Part shown: positions 1-5,265 of the stretch, piece after piece
Numbering within the stretch: position 1 is the stretch's first letter
Layout: every line of letters begins with the position of its first letter
NCBI GenBank assembly: GCA_017532485.1
Contig: JAFXJE010000137.1
Span: 1-5,528, forward strand
Source of the DNA: Peptococcaceae bacterium
GTDB lineage: Bacteria > Bacillota > Peptococcia > Peptococcales > Peptococcaceae
Length of the DNA stretch: 5,528 nucleotides
Reading direction: 5' to 3'
Notes under the pieces: generated by a model
Databases searched by the model: none
What the model saw: the letters and a program-made list of their open reading frames with translations, nothing else
Told to the model about the DNA's origin: nothing
Position numbers and translations under genes: made by a program

Positions 1-129
1 ACACAATCTCAAGTCCAATTGTTTTTCCGCAGGCATTTCTAAATCTGTCATCAGCTGCTGCAACTGCTCTTCCAATGTCTGCACTTGAGCAATTTCTCGC
101 AGCTCCAGTACAATTTCCTGCCATTCCAT
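1..129 (-). CDS. N-terminal 43 codons of an unrecognised protein (partial, runs off the left edge)
   Basis: An open frame of 43 codons starts with ATG (complement of 127-129) and is still open at base 1. The ribosome binding site GGAG (complement of 137-140) sits 7 bases before the ATG, so the start is well supported. The visible peptide begins MEWQEIVLELREIAQVQTLE and continues as a Glu/Gln/Leu-rich amphipathic stretch that is probably helical or coiled coil, with one cysteine as residue 43. It starts only 18 bases after the stop of the CbiX-like gene on the same strand, so the two are probably cotranscribed and translationally close. I do not recognise the family and too little is visible to name a function. 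A role near tetrapyrrole or cobalamin metabolism is only a guess from position. Confidence 0.7.
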   Translation of the reverse strand, partial: MEWQEIVLELREIAQVQTLEEQLQQLMTDLEMPAEKQLDLRLC

Positions 130-147
130 AAGTTTGCTCCTATATTT

Positions 148-528
148 TTAAATTGAAAGTTGTAAGCCTTGTTTTTGCAATCGTTGTTCAATAATCTGAA
201 TTAACAACGGGTCAACTCCCAGATGCTCTGTTAACTCTAAGTTAATTCCTTGATATTGTTCCCGTAAAGCCTGTAGTCTTTCCGGAATATTTTGGCGTAA
301 ATGATTACCCACTGTTAAAAATAGTGGTACTACATATATTTTTTCGGCACCTTGTTCTATCAACAAACGCACGCCGCCTTCCAAATCAGGTTCAGCAAAT
401 TCAATAAAACTTCCCGTCACCAACAAATTAGGATGGCGGTTGGTAAAAAGCTGCCAAATATTTTTCCATTCTTCGTTGGCTTCACTTCGTCTGCTGCCAT
501 GCGCCAATAATAATACTGCTTCTTTCAA
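148..528 (-). CDS. Short-form CbiX/SirB-like sirohydrochlorin chelatase
   Basis: This 126-residue protein looks like the short, single-domain CbiX/SirB class, which inserts cobalt or ferrous iron into sirohydrochlorin for cobalamin or siroheme synthesis in the cytoplasm. Directly visible are the N-terminal strand and loop LLLAHGSR with His10, a conserved-type Glu43 in SFIEFAEPDL, and the VVPLFLTVGNHLRQNIPE segment with His76. His10 and His76 match the two metal-binding histidines of the family. The length fits the short archaeal-type form (about 120-145 residues) that acts as a dimer, rather than the two-domain CbiK/CbiX-long form. The start is TTG (complement of 526-528), preceded by a strong AAGGGGG site 7 bases upstream; no ATG fits better. 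The gene lies 32 bases after the PspC-domain gene and 18 bases before the partial gene at the left edge. Cobalt versus iron specificity cannot be read from the sequence. Confidence 0.85.
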   Translation of the reverse strand: MKEAVLLLAHGSRRSEANEEWKNIWQLFTNRHPNLLVTGSFIEFAEPDLEGGVRLLIEQGAEKIYVVPLFLTVGNHLRQNIPERLQALREQYQGINLELTEHLGVDPLLIQIIEQRLQKQGLQLSI

Positions 529-560
529 GCCTCTTCCCCCTTTATTTCTTTTAAGAAGCT

Positions 561-770
561 TTAAACATCAATATAATCTTTATCTTCAGGGATTATAAAG
601 GCCAAAGCTAAATAAGCTAATATTGCAGTCAAACTGCCTACTGGTGGAAAAATACAAACCATAACCCAAATTACTCGCATAAAAGTAGCATCTATCCCTA
701 AAAAATGAGCTAAACCTGCACAAACACCCATCCATTTCTTTTCTTCTTTTGGTCGTCTTAATTTTTTCAT
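561..770 (-). CDS. Small PspC-domain membrane protein
   Basis: A 69-residue protein made almost entirely of one PspC domain. The basic N-terminus (MKKLRRPKEEKK) is followed by the motif GVCAGLAHFLGIDATFMRVIWV (split here from positions 15 to 36), typical of PspC proteins. A hydrophobic stretch at about residues 33-60 should cross the membrane, and the tail PEDKDYIDV is acidic. In enterobacteria PspC takes part in the phage-shock envelope stress response; stand-alone PspC proteins in Bacillota are common and mostly uncharacterised. An in-frame ATG 45 bases upstream (815) gives a longer reading, but the ATG at 768-770 follows a good AAGGAAG site 6 bases away and gives the normal PspC N-terminus, so I chose it. 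It is divergent from the membrane protein at 852 and is probably the first gene of an operon with the CbiX-like gene. Confidence 0.85.
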   Translation of the reverse strand: MKKLRRPKEEKKWMGVCAGLAHFLGIDATFMRVIWVMVCIFPPVGSLTAILAYLALAFIIPEDKDYIDV

Positions 771-794
771 AACAATCTTCCTTTCCTTTTGACA

Positions 795-851
795 AAAAAT
801 AATGTATAATGTCATTAGTAATTATATTCATATATGTTAGGAGTTTTTATT
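795..851. promoter_or_regulatory. Divergent promoter region between the PspC gene and the two-helix membrane protein
   Basis: The 81-base gap between two divergent starts is very AT-rich. On the plus strand a perfect TATAAT lies at 805-810, but the base match 17 bp upstream (TTTCCT) is poor, and the TTGACA at 789-794 is only 10 bp away, too close to pair with it. On the minus strand a perfect TATAAT lies at 821-826 with only a poor -35. The two -10 boxes are back to back, 10 bp apart, so polymerase binding at one should interfere with the other. The plus-strand ribosome binding site AGGAG is at 839-843. Assignment rests on sequence alone. Confidence 0.4.
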
Positions 852-1196
852 ATGCGTTTTTTCTTATTGTTTATCGCTGCAGTCATTAGTGCTGCTATTG
901 GTTTCTTCAATTATTTATTTTTAAGTGGTCAAATCGCTTATGTCCCTTATGCTTTAGTTTCTATGGCTGTAGTTATTACTATGACTTTTGTGGCGTTTCA
1001 CTTCATTTATTTATATTATGCTAAACGCAAAGAAAACAAACGCCAATCTAAAGCTTTCAGCCAAAAAGAAAAAGAATGGGAAAAAAATAAACCTACTTGT
1101 CCTGAATCTACTGCTCAACCAACTGCACCTGTACAGCCTATGTTGACAGCAGAATCCCCTCAAGGAGAAAAAGTTGAAGCAGAAATAGTGCTTTAA
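852..1196 (+). CDS. Small two-helix membrane protein with charged, Pro-rich tail (unknown function)
   Basis: A 114-residue protein I cannot assign to a named family. Hydrophobic segments at about residues 2-22 and 33-57 should form two membrane helices joined by a short loop. They are followed by a strongly basic stretch (YAKRKENKRQSKAF, residues 57-69), a Lys/Glu-rich helix to about residue 80, then a low-complexity Pro/Ala/Thr/Gln tail ending in VEAEIVL. The positive-inside rule suggests that the tail is cytoplasmic. I chose ATG at 852 because AGGAG (839-843) lies 8 bases upstream; the in-frame ATG at 834 has no ribosome binding site and would add only MLGVFI. The gene is divergent from the PspC-domain gene, which hints at a shared envelope-related setting, and is followed by a strong terminator. 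Confidence 0.75.
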   Translation: MRFFLLFIAAVISAAIGFFNYLFLSGQIAYVPYALVSMAVVITMTFVAFHFIYLYYAKRKENKRQSKAFSQKEKEWEKNKPTCPESTAQPTAPVQPMLTAESPQGEKVEAEIVL

Positions 1197-1214
1197 TCCA
1201 TTCTTCCGACAACT

Positions 1215-1310
1215 GTTTTTTCCTCCCCTAGACCCGATTAATGATATCTCGGGCAAGGGGAGTTTTTTATTTTTCTTAGACGCGACTAGAAGTATATCGA
1301 GCAAAAGAAG
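1215..1310 (+). repeat. Two degenerate tandem copies (48 bp period) of a terminator-like hairpin unit
   Basis: The terminator unit is followed by a diverged copy. Bases 1230-1262 and 1278-1310 align without gaps with 22 of 33 identical by hand count, and both are preceded by GTTTTTT (1215-1221 and 1262-1268). The T run of copy 1 doubles as the leading T run of copy 2. In copy 2 the outer arms have changed to A/T-rich sequence (1271-1277 against 1305-1311) but remain complementary, with one G-T pair and a one-base slip. The inner helix shrinks to CGA/TCG. Copy 2 lacks a T run, so it is probably not a working plus-strand terminator. Confidence 0.5.
1223..1268 (+). terminator. Intrinsic terminator of the two-helix membrane protein gene
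   Basis: Outer arms CTCCCCT (1223-1229) and AGGGGAG (1256-1262) pair perfectly over 7 bp. A small internal loop (AGA against CA) leads into a second helix, CCCGA (1233-1237) with TCGGG (1249-1253), capped by an 11-base loop. A run of six T follows directly at 1263-1268. It lies 26 bases after the stop codon. There is no A tract on the left, so it should act only on the plus strand. Confidence 0.9.
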
Positions 1311-1328
1311 ACAAAAGCAATTTTCATT

Positions 1329-1931
1329 TTACACCTTCGCAGATATGTTCATTAGACCTAAAGCAAAAAGATTTAATTGAATATACATTTCATTCCAAAA
1401 GTTCTTGGCTCTTTCCCAATGGCTTCTTAAAAACAACTTTTGGTCTTCATCCAAGGTTTCCCCCTTGGTCAAATTGCTTTCTATATCAGACAGCTCATGT
1501 CTATCCTCTAAAATACCGTCCAAAAAGCGATAGGTCTCCACTATTTCCTCTTTGCCTAACACCTCTTGCCATTCCAATTCAATCAACTTATACATCAGCC
1601 AATACACCGTAAAACTCTTACTAATCAACAAGCTATTTTCTGCTTGGAAAACTATTGATTTATTATTCCAATTATTAAGCTGCTGCACTTGCTGCAAGCT
1701 GTATTTTTTGGCTGTGGTCAGGATTTCATCGTCCATACCTTGACGAATAGCTCGATTAAAGAGATTGACCAACATGGTTTCTTCTTCTTTACGCGCCTTA
1801 TCCATTTCCTCTAACGCAAAAGCTGTAGCCAGTGCCGTACTTAACCAGAAGTAACCTTCCGAAGCAAAAAGATTTTGGACTTCTCCAAAATTGGCTTGCT
1901 CAAAAGATAATATTTTATTGCCTGTGGACAT
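1329..1931 (-). CDS. Cysteine-free, all-helical protein of unknown function
   Basis: A 200-residue soluble-looking protein that I do not recognise. It has no cysteine and no clear signal peptide or membrane helix, and the composition (Leu, Glu, Asn, Gln, Lys, many Phe/Trp) suggests an all-alpha fold. Notable stretches are ASEGYFWLSTALATAFALEE (residues 23-42), a Gln/Asn-rich piece around 79-91 (LQQVQQLNNWNNK), and an aromatic C-terminal region with HWERAKNFWNEMY. The frame stays open upstream to 2102, but that part crosses the rpmE terminator (2014-2045) and the promoter below, so I place the start at the ATG complementary to 1929-1931. It is preceded by AAGGTGG (1936-1942). The gene therefore forms its own transcript after rpmE. 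No terminator is obvious downstream; the gene faces the convergent plus-strand terminator region. Confidence 0.75.
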   Translation of the reverse strand: MSTGNKILSFEQANFGEVQNLFASEGYFWLSTALATAFALEEMDKARKEEETMLVNLFNRAIRQGMDDEILTTAKKYSLQQVQQLNNWNNKSIVFQAENSLLISKSFTVYWLMYKLIELEWQEVLGKEEIVETYRFLDGILEDRHELSDIESNLTKGETLDEDQKLFLRSHWERAKNFWNEMYIQLNLFALGLMNISAKV

Positions 1932-1967
1932 TTTTCCACCTTCATTTCCAAAATTTAATCTATCCTT

Positions 1968-1996
1968 ATTATACCTATTTGCTATGCTTTGGGCAA
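1968..1996 (-). promoter_or_regulatory. Promoter of the unknown 200-residue protein gene
   Basis: On the minus strand TTGCCC (complement of 1991-1996) and a perfect TATAAT (complement of 1968-1973) are separated by exactly 17 bp, a standard vegetative sigma-factor spacing. Transcription should begin near 1961, leaving a leader of about 30 bases before the ATG at 1931. It lies between the rpmE terminator and the gene, which supports both the start choice and separate transcription from rpmE. Confidence 0.75.
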
Positions 1997-2013
1997 TGTC
2001 TATATTTGGCGAA

Positions 2014-2045
2014 AAAAAAGCCGAGACAATAGTCTCGGCTTTTTT
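2014..2045 (-). terminator. rpmE: Intrinsic terminator of rpmE
   Basis: AGCCGAGAC (2019-2027) and GTCTCGGCT (2032-2040) form a perfect 9 bp stem with a 4-base AATA loop, flanked by an A run (2012-2019) and a T run (2040-2045) that extend the pairing. On the minus strand the A run reads as the U tract, placing a textbook terminator 7-12 bases after the rpmE stop. The hairpin is symmetrical, so it could also stop plus-strand transcription. Confidence 0.93.
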
Positions 2046-2052
2046 CAAAGGC

Positions 2053-2253
2053 TTAGCCTCTGTTGAATTTTTTATTGAATGCTTCAACTCTACCAGCAGC
2101 ATTGTGTGTACGTTGCTTACCTGTGTAGAAAGGATGGCATTGAGAGCAAATTTCTACTTTGATTTCTTTTGCAGTAGATTTTGTTTCAAATACATTGCCA
2201 CAAGCACAAGTTACTTTTACTGTATCATATTGTGGGTGAATTCCTTCTTTCAT
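2053..2253 (-). CDS. rpmE: 50S ribosomal protein L31 (zinc-binding form)
   Basis: A complete 66-residue ribosomal protein L31, a component of the large subunit near the central protuberance and intersubunit bridge. The N-terminus MKEGIHPQYDTVKVTCACG is diagnostic. Cys16, Cys18, Cys36 and Cys39 (CAC and CSQC) are the zinc ligands of the C+ form, which in Bacillus is replaced by a cysteine-free paralog under zinc starvation; no such paralog is in this window. The C-terminal part HPFYTGKQRTHNAAGRVEAF is also standard. GAGGTG (complement of 2260-2265) lies 6 bases before the ATG. The gene has its own promoter and terminator, so it is a single-gene transcript between the radical SAM gene and the unknown protein gene. 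Confidence 0.98.
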   Translation of the reverse strand: MKEGIHPQYDTVKVTCACGNVFETKSTAKEIKVEICSQCHPFYTGKQRTHNAAGRVEAFNKKFNRG

Positions 2254-2310
2254 TCGTTACACCTCATTTCTTTCTCTAAAAATAAAGTTATCTACTTATC
2301 ACATTTTTTT

Positions 2311-2339
2311 AGTATATTGGTTATCCTAAAAAAAGTCAA
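2311..2339 (-). promoter_or_regulatory. rpmE: rpmE promoter
   Basis: On the minus strand TTGACT (complement of 2334-2339) and TATACT (complement of 2311-2316) are separated by exactly 17 bp; each differs from consensus at one base. Transcription would start near 2304, giving a leader of about 50 bases before the ATG. This is the strongest-looking promoter in the window, as expected for a ribosomal protein gene. Its -35 box falls within the terminator-like hairpin after the radical SAM gene. No conserved operator (for example for a zinc regulator) was recognised. Confidence 0.8.
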
Positions 2340-2348
2340 GACTTTTTT
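2329..2348 (-). terminator. Weak terminator-like hairpin after the radical SAM gene
   Basis: On the minus strand AAAAAAGT (2341-2348) can pair with ACTTTTTT (2329-2336) around a 4-base CTTG loop, ending in a U run. The stem is nearly all A-U and overlaps the stop codon of the radical SAM gene, so termination may be inefficient. If so, some rpmE transcripts would come by read-through. The A/T runs could also be chance in AT-rich DNA. Confidence 0.35.
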
Positions 2349-3594
2349 ACATTTTTCGTTGAAAAGGTTTTGTATAGTTACCAATTTCTACTTCCGGCAC
2401 TTCTTCCTGTAAAACATTAAGCATGGCAGGTATACCTAAAGCTTCACTATCGACCAATTTCACAACATTTTCCAACATAGCAGGGTCGATATTTAAGTTA
2501 CGAATTTGCACAGCTTTAACATCTTGCTCAGTAATTAATTCCAGCAAATTTTCCAACTCTGTAACCGTATCATTGACACCAGGATAAGTCAGTAAATTCA
2601 AATAAGTATAAACGCCTTGTTCTGCTGCCAAACTTAAAGAAGCTTTCACATCAGATAAATTATAATTAAGTGGTCGATAATAAGCTTGATAGAGTTCCTC
2701 TGTAGCACTATTCAAACTGACTCGCAAAGAATCTATTCCAGCAGCACAAATTTTGGCAATGCCTTCGGTATTGCCAGCATTAGTATTCATATTAATAGTC
2801 CCTTTTTTCGTCTGTTGCCGAATTTGCGTAATAGCTTCAGCAATCAAATCAGCCTGCATACTTGGGTCACCTTCACACCCTTGACCAAAACTGATAATTC
2901 CATCCTCTGCATTTTCCAAATGATGTACGCCTATTTCCACTACCTCTTGAACAGTCGGCACAAAGGTCAGGCGTGTTTGTGGCGAAGGGCAGCATTCACT
3001 TGGCTGCAAAGAAATGCAGCCAATACAACGTGCGTTACAAACAGGTGAAACTGGTATCCCACCTTCCCAACGCTCATAGAAAATGTTTTGAGCTGTAAAA
3101 CAGCCATAAGTCAACGCACAATGTCCTACTTGCTGCAAGATACGATTATTGGGAAATTTATTTTGCAGTTTGGCTACACGTTCTGCCAAATCCTCCGTAT
3201 TAAAATGACGTGGATTCCAATGGTCATCTTCATCAGTAGGTACAGCTGCGACATAAAGTTCACCATCTTTAGCACAAACAGCTGCATAGCCAAAGAGCGG
3301 CAGCGGCTCACCACCTAAATCATGGAGAAAAGCAGGCAATAAAGTTCTCGTATAGCCTTGTGGCAACAACGCTCCCATTACCCAGCCTATCCCTGGATAT
3401 TTCATAAATTCACCGTCTATATTCATAACTACAGGTGAACGTCCAGGAATCATGGTCAAGCTAGCCCCCTCAGGCAAAGGAATTAATTCATCTTCCCCTG
3501 GCTCCACAAAACTATCACCAAGCAAACCAAGTGCATAAAATTCCTCGTCAATATAACCATTACCTTGCTCATCAGCATACACAAAATGATACAC
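2347..3594 (-). CDS. Radical SAM protein with long N-terminal region and extra cysteines
   Basis: A 415-residue predicted radical SAM enzyme, expected to bind a [4Fe-4S] cluster and cleave S-adenosylmethionine; substrate unknown. The cluster motif is in PVCNARCIGCIS, with Cys186, Cys190 and Cys193 (CxxxCxxC). The segment ISFGQGCEGDPS (234-245) corresponds to the glycine-rich SAM-binding strand, and INMNTNAGN followed by GIDSLRVSLNSA and the YRPLNY loop fit the rest of the partial TIM barrel. About 180 residues precede the motif, unusually many. Extra cysteines lie close by: Cys159 and Cys165 (HCALTYGC), Cys201 and Cys202 (SECC), and Cys240. The first in-frame start is GTG at 3601-3603, but it abuts the AAAGGGAG site. 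The GTG complementary to 3592-3594 has 8-base spacing, so I prefer it; the longer form would be 418 residues. It lies upstream of rpmE on the same strand and divergent from the MFS gene. Confidence 0.85.
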   Translation of the reverse strand: MYHFVYADEQGNGYIDEEFYALGLLGDSFVEPGEDELIPLPEGASLTMIPGRSPVVMNIDGEFMKYPGIGWVMGALLPQGYTRTLLPAFLHDLGGEPLPLFGYAAVCAKDGELYVAAVPTDEDDHWNPRHFNTEDLAERVAKLQNKFPNNRILQQVGHCALTYGCFTAQNIFYERWEGGIPVSPVCNARCIGCISLQPSECCPSPQTRLTFVPTVQEVVEIGVHHLENAEDGIISFGQGCEGDPSMQADLIAEAITQIRQQTKKGTINMNTNAGNTEGIAKICAAGIDSLRVSLNSATEELYQAYYRPLNYNLSDVKASLSLAAEQGVYTYLNLLTYPGVNDTVTELENLLELITEQDVKAVQIRNLNIDPAMLENVVKLVDSEALGIPAMLNVLQEEVPEVEIGNYTKPFQRKM

Positions 3595-3823
3595 TTTTAT
3601 CACTCCCTTTTATCTAACCAACCACAAGATATAGTATTTTTCTTTTTGTGAATAATCTAACATTCACTATATGTGCCTATTATAAAAATCTCTTGTGGAA
3701 ACATGGCAAAAAAACATTGTCTTCAAACACACCTTAGTGTAGACTTAAATTACTCATTTTATTTTAACATGATTTTTAATAAATGCACTAATAATTTTAA
3801 TTTGATTAAAGGAGTGTTCATAC
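3595..3823. promoter_or_regulatory. Divergent regulatory region between the radical SAM gene and the MFS transporter
   Basis: No gene is seen in this AT-rich gap. On the minus strand a perfect TATAAT (complement of 3679-3684) may serve the radical SAM gene, with TTGCCA (complement of 3704-3709) at a long 19 bp spacing; start near 3672. On the plus strand TTGTCT (3717-3722) and TAGACT (3740-3745), spaced 17 bp, are a possible MFS promoter with 4 of 6 matches each. The MFS ribosome binding site AAAGGAG (3808-3814) lies 9 bases before its ATG. Promoter calls here are tentative. Confidence 0.4.
3622..3698. repeat. Nested inverted repeats in the divergent intergenic region
   Basis: CCACAAGA (3622-3629) is the exact reverse complement of TCTTGTGG (3691-3698). 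Inside it GTGAAT (3648-3653) and ATTCAC (3662-3667) form a second perfect inverted repeat with an 8-base gap, and ATATAG (3629-3634) matches CTATAT (3667-3672). The inner repeat would lie just downstream of the proposed radical SAM transcription start, so it could be an operator or a leader hairpin. The spacing does not fit a CRP/FNR site. Confidence 0.35.
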
Positions 3824-5029
3824 ATGAAAGCAAATCGTTGGTTGAATGGCGCTATCCCAGCGGTTGGTATCCATCTCAGCATCGGAGCTGTCTATGCTTG
3901 GTCTGTTTTTACCAACCCTGTTATGGAGGTAATGAATGCCTCTCTAAGTCAAGTTTCTTGGGTTTTTAGTATTGCTATTTTCTTTTTAGGTATGTCAGCC
4001 GCTTTTCTAGGCACTATTGTTGAAAACATGGGGCCACGCAAGTCAGGTTTACTTTGTGGTCTTTTTTATGGGACAGGCTTAATCGGCAGTGGTTTTGCTA
4101 TTAGTCTTCATTCCTTACCTTTACTTTATCTCTTTTACGGGGTTATCGGTGGTATCGGCTTGGGGATTGGTTACATTACTCCGGTTAAAACTTTAGTTAA
4201 CTGGTTCTACGACCGTCCAGGTTTAGCTACAGGCTTGGCTATTATGGGCTTCGGTTTTGCCTCTGCTATCGCTGGTCCAGTTATCAGCAGTTTAATTACC
4301 TCTATCGGTTTAGTTCCTACTTTTTATACTATCGGTGCTGTTTACATGGCTATCATCATCATTTGCTCTCGCTTAATCCAGCCGCCATCTGATGATTATT
4401 TACAGGCGCAAAATCCTGATAATATTCGCGACCACAGACAGCAGTATACAGCCAATGAAGCTATGAAAACTGGTAAGTTTTACGCTTTATGGTTCTTGTT
4501 ATTCATTAACATCACTTGTGGTATTGCGTTATTGTCTGTAGCTTCTCCATTGTTACAGGAAACTGTTGGCGTAAGTGCTTTAGTAGCTGCCAGCATTGTT
4601 GGTGTAATGGGTATTTTTAATGGTGGTGGTCGTTTAGTTTGGGCGACTTTGTCCGACTACCTAGGTCGTGATGTAGTTTATACTTTATTCTTCGTTCTAG
4701 AGATTATTGCAATGCTGATTTTGGGCAATGTTTCCAATATTCTGTTATTCCAGTTATTCCTCTTTATTGTTATGACCTGCTATGGCGGTGGTTTTTCTTG
4801 CATCCCTGCTTATTTGAGTGATGTTTTCGGTACTAAACATCTTAGTTCCATTCACGGCAGAATTTTAACAGCTTGGGCGATGGCAGGTATTGCTGGTCCA
4901 TGTATCATTTCTTGGGCTAAGGCAACTTTCTCCACTTACCAAGATACATTGTTTATTTTCGCTATTTTTTATGGTTGTGCTTTGATTGTTTCAGCTGGTT
5001 TACTCTATATTTTAAGAAAAGATAATTAA
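3824..5029 (+). CDS. MFS transporter of the oxalate/formate antiporter (OFA) family
   Basis: A complete 401-residue inner-membrane transporter of the major facilitator superfamily, with about 12 hydrophobic segments in two six-helix halves split by a hydrophilic loop (about residues 184-216). OFA-type signatures are visible: the N-terminal GIHLSIGAVYAWSVFTNPV (15-33), the loop 2-3 motif ENMGPRKSG (67-75), and helix 4-5 GIGYITPVKTLVNWFYDRPG (114-133) followed by LATGLAIMGFGFAS. The second half has GGGRLVWATLSDYLGR (267-282), the repeated loop motif. OFA members move small carboxylates such as oxalate, formate or others; the substrate here is unknown. The position of OxlT's essential Lys355 (TAKGIAG, recalled from memory) aligns with Trp351 (TAWAMAG) here, arguing against oxalate exchange. 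ATG at 3824 follows AAAGGAG. No terminator of its own is seen after the stop. Confidence 0.9.
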   Translation: MKANRWLNGAIPAVGIHLSIGAVYAWSVFTNPVMEVMNASLSQVSWVFSIAIFFLGMSAAFLGTIVENMGPRKSGLLCGLFYGTGLIGSGFAISLHSLPLLYLFYGVIGGIGLGIGYITPVKTLVNWFYDRPGLATGLAIMGFGFASAIAGPVISSLITSIGLVPTFYTIGAVYMAIIIICSRLIQPPSDDYLQAQNPDNIRDHRQQYTANEAMKTGKFYALWFLLFINITCGIALLSVASPLLQETVGVSALVAASIVGVMGIFNGGGRLVWATLSDYLGRDVVYTLFFVLEIIAMLILGNVSNILLFQLFLFIVMTCYGGGFSCIPAYLSDVFGTKHLSSIHGRILTAWAMAGIAGPCIISWAKATFSTYQDTLFIFAIFYGCALIVSAGLLYILRKDN

Positions 5030-5035
5030 GCTTAA

Positions 5036-5248
5036 CAAACAGGCTGGGACGAAAACGGCAATATTCTTATTGTCCACTGTGCCAGTGGCTATAACAATGT
5101 GGTCATTACCGGCAATTACCTTATCGCCTATGCGTGGCACTACCTCGGTGGCTCCGGTCAGATCGTGGAGTATGCCCGAAAGCGGGAAGCCAGAGGACTG
5201 ATCGCCGTTACTAATCTTGCACGGCTGGAAAAGCCGGATGCACCGTAA
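5036..5248 (+). pseudogene. 5'-truncated coding remnant, first part NlpC/P60-like (mobile-element type)
   Basis: A frame open from 5036 (after an in-frame TAA at 5033-5035) to a TAA at 5246-5248, with no start codon or ribosome binding site at its beginning, so it looks like the 3' end of a gene cut off upstream. From 5042 it reads GWDENGNILIVHCASGYNN, then VVITGNYLIAYAWHYLGG, and ends VTNLARLEKPDAP. The first roughly 24 residues resemble the strand carrying the second conserved histidine in NlpC/P60 (C40) peptidoglycan hydrolases of conjugative elements; this is from memory and uncertain. The following 44 residues do not look like the normal NlpC/P60 end and were not recognised. GC is about 53% by hand count, against about 40% in a sampled stretch of the adjacent transporter gene. 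It ends 17 bases before a shared terminator. Confidence 0.5.
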
Positions 5249-5265
5249 ACCTATGTATAAGAAAT

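Noticed and set aside
789..810. TTGACA (789-794) with TATAAT (805-810) as one promoter
   Set aside because: The spacing is 10 bp, far from the required 16-19 bp.
834..851. Upstream ATG at 834 as the start of the two-helix membrane protein
   Set aside because: No ribosome binding site precedes it, and the AGGAG at 839-843 is placed for the ATG at 852.
1932..2102. Upstream extension of the unknown 200-residue protein
   Set aside because: The extra codons run across the rpmE terminator and part of rpmE, and a good promoter lies inside them, so they are not coding for this gene.
1891..2412. Plus-strand open frame opposite rpmE and the unknown gene (also 1011-1304, 2686-3048, 3088-3318)
   Set aside because: These are antisense shadows of convincing minus- or plus-strand genes; their peptides are low-complexity, rich in Phe/Ser/Cys, and lack ribosome binding sites.
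3647..3667. TGTGA/TCAC half sites as a CRP or FNR operator
   Set aside because: The half sites are 12 bases apart instead of 6, or 4 for FNR-type TTGAT half sites.
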